Shown: positions 25,435 through 34,620, counted from the stretch's first letter. The stretch: 64,000 nucleotides of DNA from Burkholderia territorii (GCF_902833055.1 NZ_CADFEJ010000019.1:1-64000); one strand, 5' to 3'. Notes: a model not told the origin generated them from the letters alone. Translations and numbers: made by a program.

Positions 25435-26865
25435 CTAGAAGGGTCCCAAGTGAATGGCGACGCCGGCTGCGATGGCGGCGATGCAGATGCCGAACCACGC
25501 GACCAGCAGGGGCACGACGAAACGCAGCCACTTGACATACGAAATACCGGAGGTCGCAAGGACCGCCATCAGGACGCCGGACGTCGGGTTGAAGCAGTTG
25601 ATGAAGCCTTCGCCGAGCAGCACGGCCTGTACCGTCATCTGGCGAGTCAGGTGCAGCGTGTCGCCCAGCGGTGCGAAGATCGGAATGAGCACCGCGGATT
25701 CGCCCGATCCGGACGAGATTCCGACGTGAATCAACGCGGCGCTCAGGAACATGCTGATCGCGGCCGCCGTGGAATCGAGCGGGGCAAGCCATCCGGCGAG
25801 CATGTCGACGATCGGGTCGAGGATCTTCCCGTCGGTGAGGACGATCGAGATGGCCCGTGCCATGCCCACCACGAGCGCACCTTTGACGAGCCCGCCGCAT
25901 CCATGAAGGAATGTGTCGGCGATCGTGCCGGGTCGAATGCCGCTTGCGATTCCGCTGGCAATTGCCATGACGACGAACATCGCGATCATCTCGGTCTCCG
26001 CCCAGTGCCGCGTCGATGAACCGTAGACGAATACCGCCAGGCAGGCGAGCACAATGCAGACGACGATCCATTGCCGGGTGTCGAGACGTCGTGGAGACGA
26101 GCGCGGCATCGTCTCGTCCATTCGCGGCGTCGAGGCGCAAGCCGTTGCGCCGCTCACGCGGCATGTGCGAATCCGGAACAGGAGAAAAACGATGGTGGCC
26201 ACGACGAATGCAATGTAGATGCATACGCGGAACGTCATGCCGGAAAACATCGGCAGGCCGGCGAGGCGCTGGGTCAGTCCGGTCGTCACCGGGTTGAGGA
26301 TGCCCGTGTTGAAGCCCGCATAGGTGCTCAGATAAATCAGCCCGGCTCCCATTTCCGTCGACAGCCCCATCGACTCGGCCAGCAGCAGTCCAAGCGGGAC
26401 GAACGCCACGACCGAATTCGTCACCACGCCCAGTGTGCCGAGCAGCGAAAAGACGGCGCACAGGACAACGACGGTAACGTGCATCCGCGTGCCCCCGCTG
26501 TCCGCGGCCGATGCAAGCGCGTTGCGAACGGCACCCGTCGCTTCGAGCACTGCCAGTGCACCGCCGGTAAACAGGATGAGAAAGATGATCGGCGCGGACG
26601 CTATCATCCCCTTGGCCAGCGCGACGAACATGTCGCCCGGCATCACGCCGTGCCCGGCCACCGGTTTGAGGCTGCCGGGGACGACGAGGCTGACGCCATT
26701 GCCGACCGTTCGCGAGAACTCGCCCGAGGGCACGACCCATGTCGCGATCACTGCCGCCATCAGCATGACGAACAGCAGCACATAAGGGCTGATCGGCTCG
26801 CTGCCGCCGCGCGCGCGGGCTGGTCGCTGCTCCACGCCTTCGATCTGCCGGCTGGCGTCGTTCAT
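25435..26865 (-). CDS. YfcC-type (C4-dicarboxylate/arginine carrier superfamily) membrane transporter
   Basis: The protein has 476 residues from the ATG at 26865, which has GAGGAG at a good distance; the frame upstream is shadow. It has 11-13 hydrophobic helices, with the early motif TWVVPSGEFSR, the loop YAGFNTGILNPVTTGLTQRL and the conserved C-terminal motif LIHVGISSGSGESAVLIPIF plus GFINCFNPTSG. These fit the YfcC/DcuC-like carriers. It probably imports the substrate of the M20 enzyme encoded 24 bp downstream. The substrate is not deducible; N-acyl amino acids or small peptides would fit the partner. Confidence 0.88.
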   Translation of the reverse strand: MNDASRQIEGVEQRPARARGGSEPISPYVLLFVMLMAAVIATWVVPSGEFSRTVGNGVSLVVPGSLKPVAGHGVMPGDMFVALAKGMIASAPIIFLILFTGGALAVLEATGAVRNALASAADSGGTRMHVTVVVLCAVFSLLGTLGVVTNSVVAFVPLGLLLAESMGLSTEMGAGLIYLSTYAGFNTGILNPVTTGLTQRLAGLPMFSGMTFRVCIYIAFVVATIVFLLFRIRTCRVSGATACASTPRMDETMPRSSPRRLDTRQWIVVCIVLACLAVFVYGSSTRHWAETEMIAMFVVMAIASGIASGIRPGTIADTFLHGCGGLVKGALVVGMARAISIVLTDGKILDPIVDMLAGWLAPLDSTAAAISMFLSAALIHVGISSGSGESAVLIPIFAPLGDTLHLTRQMTVQAVLLGEGFINCFNPTSGVLMAVLATSGISYVKWLRFVVPLLVAWFGICIAAIAAGVAIHLGPF

Positions 26866-27004
26866 GTTGCTCCTCCGTCGATGCATTCGAGCGGTCATCC
26901 GCTCTGTCTCCGTTTCGGCCGAGGAGTGTGCGCCCCCCTGACCGGCTATGCGGCGGAGTATCGGCGAAAATCCGGGTGGAAAGTTGCCTGACACGCTGCA
27001 AAAA

Positions 27005-27023
27005 TGTTGCATTGAATGCAACA
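27005..27023. promoter_or_regulatory. Perfect 19-bp palindrome, probable LysR operator
   Basis: TGTTGCATTGAATGCAACA is a perfect dyad of two 9-base arms around a central G. It lies 12 bp before the TTG start of the LysR gene at 27036 and about 140 bp before the divergent YfcC-type gene. It fits the T-N11-A style of LysR-protein sites. Position suggests autoregulation and control of the divergent transporter/amidohydrolase pair. Confidence 0.65.
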
Positions 27024-27035
27024 CAGGAGCCCGGG

Positions 27036-27950
27036 TTGAATCCCCTCGAACGAAGTCTCTCGGAACGCACGCTGCAATACCTGGTCGCGATCGCGACATT
27101 CGGCGGAATGCGTCAGGCGGCACTTGGCCTGGATGTGAACGTTTCGACGATCAGCCGGCAAGTGGCCCAGGCCGAGCGCGAGCTTCGGCTGTCGCTCGTC
27201 ACGCGTCGCGGGCGAAAAATGGAGTTGACCGAAGCGGGGCAGATGGCGGTCGATTACTTCCGCGACTGCGAGCGCAATGCCCGCCGGTTTCGCGCGCAGC
27301 TCGACGAATACCGTGGCTTGCGGCGCGGGCAGGTCACCATTGCCGCCGGCGAGGGAATCATGACGAGCCTGGTGTCGGTCGCGCTGAAGCCGTTCGTCGA
27401 CAGATACCCCGGCATCGTCGTGGAGTTGCGCACCGGCTCGCTTCCGCAACTCATCTCCATGATTCGGGAAGACGTGGTCGATATCTGCGTGTCCATCGGC
27501 GCTTCGACCGACCCGACACTGAATGCGCGCATGTTTCAGAGCGAGCCCTTGTGCGCGATCTTTCCGGTCGATCATCCGATGGCGTCGCGCAAATCGGTGA
27601 AGATGGAAGATCTCGCTAACGAGCGGCTGATCTTCATGCCTGCGGAGTTCGGGCTGCAGGCCCATGTCGACGCAATACTCGCCGATATCGGGCGCACGTA
27701 CGCGCCGGCATTCCGCTGTGACCGGTTTTCGACGGCCGCCGCAATTGCCGCACAGGACCTGGCCGTTGCATTCATGACGCGCGGCGCGGCGCAGGAGCGA
27801 ATCGACTCGGGCGAGGTGAAGGCCGTGCCGATCGACCATCCGATCGCACGTACATTCGACCGCTACGTGATCACACGGGCCGGACGGCGACTCGGCCCGG
27901 CCGCGAACTATCTCCTTCGGGAAATCGTCAGGCTCATGTCGACCGTGTAG
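27036..27950 (+). CDS. LysR-family transcriptional regulator
   Basis: The protein has 304 residues, started at the TTG at 27036 because AGGAG lies 6 bases upstream; the frame before it crosses the palindrome and is not LysR-like. Residues about 9-68 form the helix-turn-helix (RTLQYLVAIATFGGMRQAAL, then DVNVSTISRQVAQAERELRL). The effector domain follows (VTIAAGEGIMTSLVSVAL, then EDVVDICVSIGAS). It is divergent from the YfcC-type carrier and M20 amidohydrolase genes and is their likely regulator. Confidence 0.9.
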   Translation: MNPLERSLSERTLQYLVAIATFGGMRQAALGLDVNVSTISRQVAQAERELRLSLVTRRGRKMELTEAGQMAVDYFRDCERNARRFRAQLDEYRGLRRGQVTIAAGEGIMTSLVSVALKPFVDRYPGIVVELRTGSLPQLISMIREDVVDICVSIGASTDPTLNARMFQSEPLCAIFPVDHPMASRKSVKMEDLANERLIFMPAEFGLQAHVDAILADIGRTYAPAFRCDRFSTAAAIAAQDLAVAFMTRGAAQERIDSGEVKAVPIDHPIARTFDRYVITRAGRRLGPAANYLLREIVRLMSTV

Positions 27951-28236
27951 CAACGGAGGGGACGCCCACACGCGTATCGCGCCCGGGCGTCCGTGAACCG
28001 ACGCGACGACGCTTCGACAGGTCACGAGGGGCGCGCTTCGATCGGGTGGGCAACATCGAAATCGACTGAAAGCGATGGCGCTTGATAACCGGCAAACAAC
28101 CCACGAGCACGATCAGCGCACCGGAGAAGTACGACGCCTCCCGCGCAAAATCGTCGATCCCGCTCCAGTGCTTCGGCGCATGCCTGACGCCAATTGCGGC
28201 CAGCATGCCGGCCACAGCGCGATCCCGACCGCGCAT
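27934..28236 (-). CDS. Possible small protein or gene remnant downstream of tssE
   Basis: A 100-codon frame begins 15 bp after the tssE stop on the same strand. Residues about 35-50 are hydrophobic (FSGALIVLVGCLPVI), and the second half is arginine-rich and looks non-natural. It overlaps the end of the lysR gene at 27950. The first 50 codons could be real or a remnant of a truncated membrane-protein gene; I do not recognise a family. Confidence 0.25.
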   Translation of the reverse strand: MRGRDRAVAGMLAAIGVRHAPKHWSGIDDFAREASYFSGALIVLVGCLPVIKRHRFQSISMLPTRSKRAPRDLSKRRRVGSRTPGRDTRVGVPSVATRST

Positions 28237-28251
28237 GTCCCCGAGGGCTTG

Positions 28252-28683
28252 CTAGCGACCGGATCTGGCCTGTTGCCTGCGTTCCACCCGCATGCGCCCG
28301 GGTGGCTCGAAGTACGTCCCGAATCGGACGAGCCCGGCCTTCCTGAGGTGACAGATCATCTCGAAGCTCACCAGCACGCCGGGGTCGTTATTCTCCAGGA
28401 TCTCGACATCGATCGCGCGGATGCGCGGTTCGTATTTCAGCAGCGTTGCCTCCATCTGGTTTTTGAGCAGGTGGGCAGACGCCGGCAAGGCCTTGTAGAT
28501 GTTGGTCAGGTCCGGCAGCCCGTAGTCGGGCAAATGCTTGAGTGCCCCGGCGCGCGTGTTCAGGATGCGGCGCACGTTCTGCTGCACGCTTAGACATTCC
28601 AGCGTCCGATCATCGTAGGCGTCAAGCGGTTCGCCACCGATCTGGCCGAGCAGCATGTCGTAGAGGGAGGGTCCCGCCGGCAT
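28252..28683 (-). CDS. tssE: T6SS baseplate subunit TssE (gp25-like)
   Basis: The protein has 143 residues. It has the gp25/TssE core: an N-terminal helix with SLYDMLLGQI, the region VQQNVRRILNTRAGALKHLP, the wedge motif DYGLPDLTNIY, and the beta strands YEPRIRAIDVEIL. It forms part of the wedge joining sheath to baseplate in the cytoplasm. GGAGGA precedes the start by 7 bases. It follows tssH by 16 bp and ends the leftward T6SS operon. Confidence 0.94.
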   Translation of the reverse strand: MPAGPSLYDMLLGQIGGEPLDAYDDRTLECLSVQQNVRRILNTRAGALKHLPDYGLPDLTNIYKALPASAHLLKNQMEATLLKYEPRIRAIDVEILENNDPGVLVSFEMICHLRKAGLVRFGTYFEPPGRMRVERRQQARSGR

Positions 28684-28699
28684 GGTCGTCCTCCGCCCG

Positions 28700-31429
28700 T
28701 TACACGGCGACGGAGGCGGGCTCTGCCGTCCCGGTTGCCACGTCGTCCCGATCGATGAAATCGATCGTCAGGTTCCCCTCGACCGAGCTCGACAACACGA
28801 TCTTCGCGGGCACGAGGCCGGCCGCCATGCGCGCGAGCAGTTCACGGGAGACGGTGGGCAGGATGCGCTGGTTCAGGAACGCGTCGACGTTGCGCGCGCC
28901 GGACTCGCGCGCAAGGCAAAGCTCGGCCATCGCCACGATCAGCGACTCGTCGCACGCGAGCTCGACGTCGTGCTGCCGGCGCAGGCGCTCGGCAACTTTC
29001 GCCAGCTTCAGCCGCACGATGGACCCGAGCGCGACGGCGTCGAGCGGCCGATAGACGAGTGTCTGGAAGCGGGCCAGCAGCGCGGGCTGGAAATGTGCGA
29101 CAAGCTGCGGGAGAATTGCCTCGAGCAGCTCGGTCTGCGCGATTTCCGGATTGTCGGCGGTGACTTCGTCGATTCGGGCGCTGCCGAGATTGGAGGTCAT
29201 CAGGATCACGCAATTGCGGAAATCGATTTCTCGTCCCTCGCCGTCGCGCATCGTGCCGCGGTCGAACACTTGGTAAAAGATGTCCAGTACGTCGCGATGG
29301 GCCTTTTCGATCTCGTCGAGCAGCACGACGCCATAGGGGCGCTGGCGCACGGCTTCGGTCAGGATACCCCCGCGGCCATATCCGACGTAACCGGGGGGCG
29401 AGCCCTTCAACTGGGACACCGTATGCGACTCCTGGTACTCCGACATGTTGATCGTCGTGAGCGCCGCTTCGCCGCCAAAGAGCAGGTCGGCCAGCGCGAG
29501 GGCGGTCTCGGTCTTCCCCACGCCGGACGGTCCTGCGAGCAGGAACACACCGAGCGGCGCCTGCTCGTTCTTGAGCCCCGCTTTCGCAGTGCGCAGGCTC
29601 TCCGCGAGCGCAGCGAGCGCGTCGTCCTGGGCGACCACACGCTTGGCCAATTGCTGTTCAAGGGTCAGCAGGCTCTGCAGTTCGTCTTCCATCAGGTTGC
29701 CGACCGGCACGCCCGTCCATTCCGCAACGACGCGCGCAATTGCCGATGCGTCGACGTCCACGAAGACCAACGGCGTCTTGCCTTGCCGTTCGGCGAGCCG
29801 GCGTTTGGCGTCGTCGAGCGGGTCGCGGTCGGGTGTTACGCTGCTTTCACTGATCTCGGCCCGATGCTGGTGGACGAGATTGACCAATTCGAGTTCGCTG
29901 ATATAGCGGGCCTGCAAACTTGTCAGCACGTTGCGCGCCTCGGTCAATCCGCTTTCCAGCGCCGCGCGTCGGACCGCGACATCATCGATGCCGGCTCGCG
30001 CATCCGCGTCGAGCGCTGCGAGTTCCAGTTCGAGCGCGGAGACCGCGGCGCGTGCACGCTGCAGCTCCGCCGGCGGTGACTCCAGACCGATGCGCACGCG
30101 CGCGGCGGCCGTATCGATCAGGTCGACTGCCTTGTCCGGGAGTTGCCGTGCCGGGATGTAGCGGCGCGATAGCCTGACGGCCGCGACGAGCGCCTCGTCG
30201 CGGATGTGTACGTGGTGGTACTTCGCATAGCGGCTCTTCAAGCCGCGCAGCATCAGGCATGCCGCATCGTCGTCCGGTTCGTCGACCTTGATGATCTGGA
30301 AGCGGCGCTCAAGGGCGGCGTCGCGCTCGAAGAACTCCTTGTACTCCGACCACGTGGTCGCCGCGATCGTGCGCAGCTCGCCGCGCGCGAGCGCGGGCTT
30401 GAGCAGGTTGGCGGCGTCGGCGCCGCCGGCGGCATTGCCCGCGCCGATCAGCGTGTGGGCTTCGTCGATGAAGAGCAGGATCGGCGTGGGCGAGGCCTGC
30501 ACCTCGTCGATCACGTTCTTCAGGCGCTGCTCGAATTCGCCTTTCACGCCGGCACCGGCCTGCAGCAGACCGAGATCGAGCGTGAGAATGCGCACGTCAC
30601 GAATGACGTCGGGCACGCTCCCCTCGGCGACGCGCAATGCGAGGCCTTCGACGAGTGCGGTTTTGCCGACGCCCGGCTCGCCAACGAGGATCGGATTGTT
30701 CTTTCGCCGGCGCGCGAGGACATCGACCATTTGCTGGATCTCGCGATCGCGGCCGAATACGGGGTCGATGTCGCCGCGGCGGGCCTTGTCGGTCAGATCG
30801 ATCGCAAAGCGGGCGAGCGCATCGCTTTCCGTGGTTCGCTGGGGCGCCGGTGTCGAAGTTGGTGTCGCGACGCGCGCGCGCTCCTCTTGGGTGTCGGCTC
30901 CGGCCGGGACCGTCGCGTTGTCGTCCGTTCCGGCTTCGGCGCCTTCACCCATCGGGCTCTCGCAGGACCGATGGGCCAGGCGGGGCAGGAGCCGCTGGAC
31001 CTGCGCGCTACTGACGGAGAGCAACGGCCAGGCGTTCTGCGCGCGCAGTACATGGGGCGTATCGACAATCGCCTGCAGCAGATTGCCGGACCGGATCGTT
31101 GCCTCATCGGTCTCCGACGACGCGTACATCCACGCGTCCTGCAGCATGGTCGCCAATTGCGGGGAGAGGGCGGGCTTGCCGCGCAGATTACGGGGAAGGT
31201 GTTCGATCGCGGCGATCAGCGCATCCCAGACGGTATCAATGTTGATTCCGTAGTGCAGCAGGATCGCCGGAATGTCGCCGTCCCCCGCCTGGATCAATTT
31301 GAGCAGCCAGTGCTCGACCGTGATTTCGTCCGCGAGCCGTGTCTGGCAGAGGCTCACGGCCGCTTCGAGCGCCTTTGCGCAGTGCGGATTCAGCCGGCGG
31401 AGCAAGTGGGTAGTATCTCGCGGAGTCAT
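28700..31429 (-). CDS. tssH: T6SS ATPase TssH (ClpV)
   Basis: The protein has 909 residues. It has an N domain (about 1-150), two AAA+ modules with Walker A at 250-257 (GEPGVGKT) and 633-640 (GPSGVGKT), Walker B in LLFIDEAH near 318, and a coiled middle domain near 460-535. The ClpV-type spacer with a Pro/Thr/Glu-rich insert lies at about 165-205. ClpV disassembles contracted TssB/TssC sheath for re-use. It lies between hcp and tssE on the minus strand, with the hcp terminator just upstream, so it may rely on readthrough or its own promoter. Confidence 0.97.
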   Translation of the reverse strand: MTPRDTTHLLRRLNPHCAKALEAAVSLCQTRLADEITVEHWLLKLIQAGDGDIPAILLHYGINIDTVWDALIAAIEHLPRNLRGKPALSPQLATMLQDAWMYASSETDEATIRSGNLLQAIVDTPHVLRAQNAWPLLSVSSAQVQRLLPRLAHRSCESPMGEGAEAGTDDNATVPAGADTQEERARVATPTSTPAPQRTTESDALARFAIDLTDKARRGDIDPVFGRDREIQQMVDVLARRRKNNPILVGEPGVGKTALVEGLALRVAEGSVPDVIRDVRILTLDLGLLQAGAGVKGEFEQRLKNVIDEVQASPTPILLFIDEAHTLIGAGNAAGGADAANLLKPALARGELRTIAATTWSEYKEFFERDAALERRFQIIKVDEPDDDAACLMLRGLKSRYAKYHHVHIRDEALVAAVRLSRRYIPARQLPDKAVDLIDTAAARVRIGLESPPAELQRARAAVSALELELAALDADARAGIDDVAVRRAALESGLTEARNVLTSLQARYISELELVNLVHQHRAEISESSVTPDRDPLDDAKRRLAERQGKTPLVFVDVDASAIARVVAEWTGVPVGNLMEDELQSLLTLEQQLAKRVVAQDDALAALAESLRTAKAGLKNEQAPLGVFLLAGPSGVGKTETALALADLLFGGEAALTTINMSEYQESHTVSQLKGSPPGYVGYGRGGILTEAVRQRPYGVVLLDEIEKAHRDVLDIFYQVFDRGTMRDGEGREIDFRNCVILMTSNLGSARIDEVTADNPEIAQTELLEAILPQLVAHFQPALLARFQTLVYRPLDAVALGSIVRLKLAKVAERLRRQHDVELACDESLIVAMAELCLARESGARNVDAFLNQRILPTVSRELLARMAAGLVPAKIVLSSSVEGNLTIDFIDRDDVATGTAEPASVAV

Positions 31430-31491
31430 GTCGATGCCAGGGTACGGAAAGGAGCGAGCAACGGTCGTCGGCGCCGCGCGCTCCCGGGTAG

Positions 31492-31523
31492 AAAAAAGGC
31501 CAGCCTGAACAGGTCAGGCTGGC
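31492..31523 (-). terminator. Intrinsic terminator after hcp
   Basis: A perfect 10-bp stem (31499-31508 with 31514-31523, loop of 5) is followed on the minus strand by a run of six T (31497-31492). It lies 45 bp after the hcp stop, so it should end or attenuate the hcp transcript before tssH. Confidence 0.88.
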
Positions 31524-31526
31524 AAA

Positions 31527-31551
31527 GGAACCACCCGAGGACGGTGGTTCC
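31527..31551 (-). terminator. Second hairpin after hcp
   Basis: A 9-bp perfect stem (31527-31535 with 31543-31551, loop of 7) lies just before the terminator in the minus-strand transcript. It has no T-run of its own; it may protect the hcp 3' end or reinforce termination. Confidence 0.6.
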
Positions 31552-31567
31552 ACACCAAAGGTCAGAA

Positions 31568-32053
31568 TCAGGAACGCTCGTTCCAGGTGTCCTTGTGGAT
31601 GATGTTGCCGTCCTTGTACGACCACGTGATCGTCTCGTAGCGCAGTTCGATGTCTTCGAGGTGATTGTGCTTCTCGTAGTCCGGGTTCTTGATGTCGAGC
31701 ATCTTCGGCTTTACCGCGACGATCTTCACGTTGTCGAGCTTGGTGTTGAAGTACTCCTTCTCCTTGCCCGCGTCGTCGATCTTGTACCACTTGATCTCGA
31801 CCGACTTCAGCGTCTGGCCGCTCGTCACCGCCTTGTACAGGTACGGCGTCGACGCGTCCGTTTCCTTCGTCAGCATGATCGGCTTGTGGACACGCGTGCC
31901 GGTCAGCTTGCCGGTGTTGCCGTCGGTCGGAATGTGGACGCCGTGGTCGAACGCGACGAGTTCGACGCTGCCTTCACGGCCCTGAACCGTCACCGAACCC
32001 TTGATGTCGGCGCCGCCATCGTCCTTGAGCCACATATAGGCGGGAATTGCCAT
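31568..32053 (-). CDS. hcp: T6SS tube protein TssD (Hcp)
   Basis: The protein has 161 residues with the Hcp family signature: an N-terminal AIPAYMWLKDDGGADIKGSV, a central HVHIP-type segment (FDHGVHIPTDGNTGKLTGTR), HKPIMLTKETDASTPYLYKA, and C-terminal strands ELRYETITWSYKDG. Hexameric rings stack to form the tube inside the sheath and are also secreted. GGAG precedes the ATG by 7 bases. A double hairpin follows it, consistent with hcp being expressed far above its neighbours. Confidence 0.97.
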   Translation of the reverse strand: MAIPAYMWLKDDGGADIKGSVTVQGREGSVELVAFDHGVHIPTDGNTGKLTGTRVHKPIMLTKETDASTPYLYKAVTSGQTLKSVEIKWYKIDDAGKEKEYFNTKLDNVKIVAVKPKMLDIKNPDYEKHNHLEDIELRYETITWSYKDGNIIHKDTWNERS

Positions 32054-32152
32054 TGCTTCACTCCTTTATACGTACTACTAATGTCGCCCGGAGCCAGCCC
32101 CCGAGCTTCAGAATCCCAAAGCGGAATGCTTCAGGGGCTAAAGACTGCTTTT

Positions 32153-33892
32153 TTACTTGCCCTGGCCCTCACGGGCAGGGAGGTCCGGCACCAGCGTGAT
32201 TTCCACGCGACGATTCCTCGCACGCCCGTCCGGCGTATCGTTGCTCGCAATCGGCCGCGTCATGCCGTAGCCCTGAATCGCAAACTGCGTCGCCGGAATA
32301 CCGGACGCGTCGACCAGCCAGTCCCGCACAGCCTCCGCGCGTGCCGTGGACAGCTTCAGATTGCTGTCCGGCTTGCCCACGTTGTCGGTGTAGCCGGCGA
32401 CGAGAATCCGCTTGTCGGGATGCGACTTGATCATATCGAGCGCGCTGACCATGGCGCGATTCGATCCAGGCTTCAGCTGCGCGCGGCCGCTGTCGAACAG
32501 CGACATGCTGTCAAGCGTTACCACGGCTGGCGGTGGGGGCGGTGGCAGGTACGATGCAATCGCGTCGTTCAGCGCCGGTATCAGTTGTGTGCCCCGATAC
32601 ATGCCGAACGACAAGCGCAGCGGAACACCGATGCGTGCATAGCGGTCGAGCTGATCGCGATCGGCGACCAATACCTGCAGGGCGTCGCGTTTCGCGGCGT
32701 CGTCATCGGTCGGGATCATCCAATAACGGCCGAGGTCGGTGCCGATTCGGGTCAGCAAGGCTTCGTTGTTCCTGGCCGCGCCCCAGAAGGCGGCCGTGGC
32801 CGCGCAGGCGAGCAGGGTGAGCACGTGCGCCACGGCAGCCAGGCGAGGTGACAGCCAGTATCGTCTGGGCATCGCTTCAATCAGCGGCTGCGGGAGTGGC
32901 CACGGGGTCGGCGAGGCGGCGGAGCTTGCACGCAACACGCGAGTCTGCAATTCGACGTCGCGCTCCCATGGGCCATTCGGTCCGGTCACCGGGCCGCAGT
33001 CGATCCAGCCGGCGCCGAACAATGCCCACGGCGTTGCCGGCTGCTGTTGATCCGCGAGCGCGCCAAGCAGGATGCGCTGCGTCCAACCCACGATCGACGC
33101 AAGGGCGGCTGCACGGGTCGCGGCCACGCGATCGCCCATCGTGCGCTGGACCGCGTCCTCGGCGGCCCGGATCACCGGTTCGAAGCGATCGGCATCCGTC
33201 AGGCGGGTGGCGGAAGAAACGCCGTACCACTCCGGCGTCGCAGAGCCGCCCGGGCCGGTGGTAAGTCGTTGGTAGACCGCCACGTACCCGGGCAGGTGCG
33301 TGCCCAGCATTCGGGCGGCATCAGCGACTGCCTGCCGAATGATCCGCAGTTTTTGCACCAGTACGTCCGTGCCCGTGTGCAGCGCCGGTGCGACCGACAG
33401 CACAACGCCATCCGGGGCCCGGCCGTCGCGCCATTGCCTGACCGCGACCGCCAGTCGCGGCAGATCCTGCGGGCGATCGACGCGCAGCCAGACGGCGCCG
33501 TCGCCGACATGCGCGTGCCGGGTTTCGCCAATCCTGTCGAACAGCGCGGGCAGACCGTCGCCGGTCACGAGTACAAGCGGCATGCGCGTGCGCAGGTTCG
33601 CCGGAATGTCTGCCGTCGCGGCGCCCAGTGCGGTCAGTACGTGCGCGCTCTGCTCACGCGCGCGGGACAGCCGGTATGTGCGCCACCCGATCAGCGCGAG
33701 CGCAACGAGGCCGACGATGACGGTGAGCATCCAGGCGACGCCGGGACCGAGCGGCGACACCAGCCAGATCACCGCGAGCGCGAGCGCGGCCGCGAATGCG
33801 GCCATGAGCCGGGACGGATAGCCGAGCCCTTCGTGGCCGCGATCGGGGGCCCGCGCCGATGCCGCGGAGAGAACAGGCAGGTCGGATTTCAC
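32153..33892 (-). CDS. T6SS-associated OmpA-domain protein with an IcmF-like middle region
   Basis: The protein has 579 residues. Two transmembrane helices lie at about 29-68 and another near 365-380. In between, residues about 98-210 follow the layout of the degenerate IcmF nucleotide-binding region (PLVLVTGDGLPALFDRIG, then VWLRVDRPQDLPRLAVAV and APDGVVLSVAP). The tssM product here has the same layout. The C-terminal 120 residues form an OmpA peptidoglycan-binding domain (LFDSGRAQLKPGSN, GYTDNVG, ARNRRVEITL). It probably anchors the membrane complex to peptidoglycan, a role that TagL plays elsewhere. Its start overlaps the tssL stop by 4 bp, so it is translated with tssL. Confidence 0.85.
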   Translation of the reverse strand: MKSDLPVLSAASARAPDRGHEGLGYPSRLMAAFAAALALAVIWLVSPLGPGVAWMLTVIVGLVALALIGWRTYRLSRAREQSAHVLTALGAATADIPANLRTRMPLVLVTGDGLPALFDRIGETRHAHVGDGAVWLRVDRPQDLPRLAVAVRQWRDGRAPDGVVLSVAPALHTGTDVLVQKLRIIRQAVADAARMLGTHLPGYVAVYQRLTTGPGGSATPEWYGVSSATRLTDADRFEPVIRAAEDAVQRTMGDRVAATRAAALASIVGWTQRILLGALADQQQPATPWALFGAGWIDCGPVTGPNGPWERDVELQTRVLRASSAASPTPWPLPQPLIEAMPRRYWLSPRLAAVAHVLTLLACAATAAFWGAARNNEALLTRIGTDLGRYWMIPTDDDAAKRDALQVLVADRDQLDRYARIGVPLRLSFGMYRGTQLIPALNDAIASYLPPPPPPAVVTLDSMSLFDSGRAQLKPGSNRAMVSALDMIKSHPDKRILVAGYTDNVGKPDSNLKLSTARAEAVRDWLVDASGIPATQFAIQGYGMTRPIASNDTPDGRARNRRVEITLVPDLPAREGQGK

Positions 33893-34620
33893 GGGCGAGC
33901 AGCCTTTGCCGTCACCAGATGCGCGAGCTGCACGTCGAGCGCCGTGGACCAGACGCCCCAGACAACCGCGGCGACAACGCAGGCGAGCGCGGCGATCGCC
34001 CAGGGGGAAAGCCGGTAAAACCAGTCGGAAAGTCGCCGTCCGGCACGATCCGCGATGAACGGTCGATCCGAGGTCGAGCGCAGTGCCTCCAGTTTGGCGT
34101 CGAGTGACGCAATCAGCGCGGTGCGCTTTGCTTCGCCCTCACGGGCGTATCGGCCGCGAAATCCCATTCCGAGGATCGCGGCGTAGCATTCGAGCAGGGC
34201 GACCGGAGGCGATGGCTCGCGCATGCGCGCGTCGAGTCGCTCGAACACGCGCTCGCCAGCTTCGTGCAGATTGAACTGCTCCACCTGCAGAGGCTTGTTC
34301 TCCCATCCGGACCGGGAATCGATCGGTAGATGCCGCAGCGCGGCCTCGTCGAGCAGCCCGCATTGCGCGACCAGTGCCTCGTTGCGGACGTCGTCCGGAA
34401 AGCCGCGTCGCTCCAGGGCGCTCGCGAATTGGTCGACGAGCTGCTTGCATCGTCCGCGCAACGCGGCCGAGTCCTGCGCTTGCCCGCCCGAGGCGAGTGT
34501 TGTCACGAGCAGCGCCGTGTCGCGCAGCAGGTCGCGAATCCCGTCACGGTGCGGGCCCCCCGCGCTTGCCGTACTCTGCATCAAGGCGCTCTCGTTTCGA
34601 TTGGAAGTCAACGCATTCAT
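33889..34620 (-). CDS. tssL: T6SS membrane-complex protein TssL (DotU)
   Basis: The protein has 243 residues from the ATG at 34620, which overlaps the tssK stop by 4 bp; the longer frame upstream is shadow of tssK. It has the DotU cytoplasmic helical domain (RDLLRDTALLVTTLASGG, the motif ALVAQCGLLDEAAL, WENKPLQVEQFNLHEAGERV and LECYAAILGMGFRGRY) and one C-terminal transmembrane helix (about 213-232). It has no peptidoglycan-binding extension; that function appears to sit in the adjacent OmpA protein. Confidence 0.95.
   Translation of the reverse strand: MNALTSNRNESALMQSTASAGGPHRDGIRDLLRDTALLVTTLASGGQAQDSAALRGRCKQLVDQFASALERRGFPDDVRNEALVAQCGLLDEAALRHLPIDSRSGWENKPLQVEQFNLHEAGERVFERLDARMREPSPPVALLECYAAILGMGFRGRYAREGEAKRTALIASLDAKLEALRSTSDRPFIADRAGRRLSDWFYRLSPWAIAALACVVAAVVWGVWSTALDVQLAHLVTAKAARP

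Noticed and set aside
30206..32851. An 881-codon plus-strand frame over tssH and hcp
   Set aside because: Antisense to two clearly real T6SS genes.
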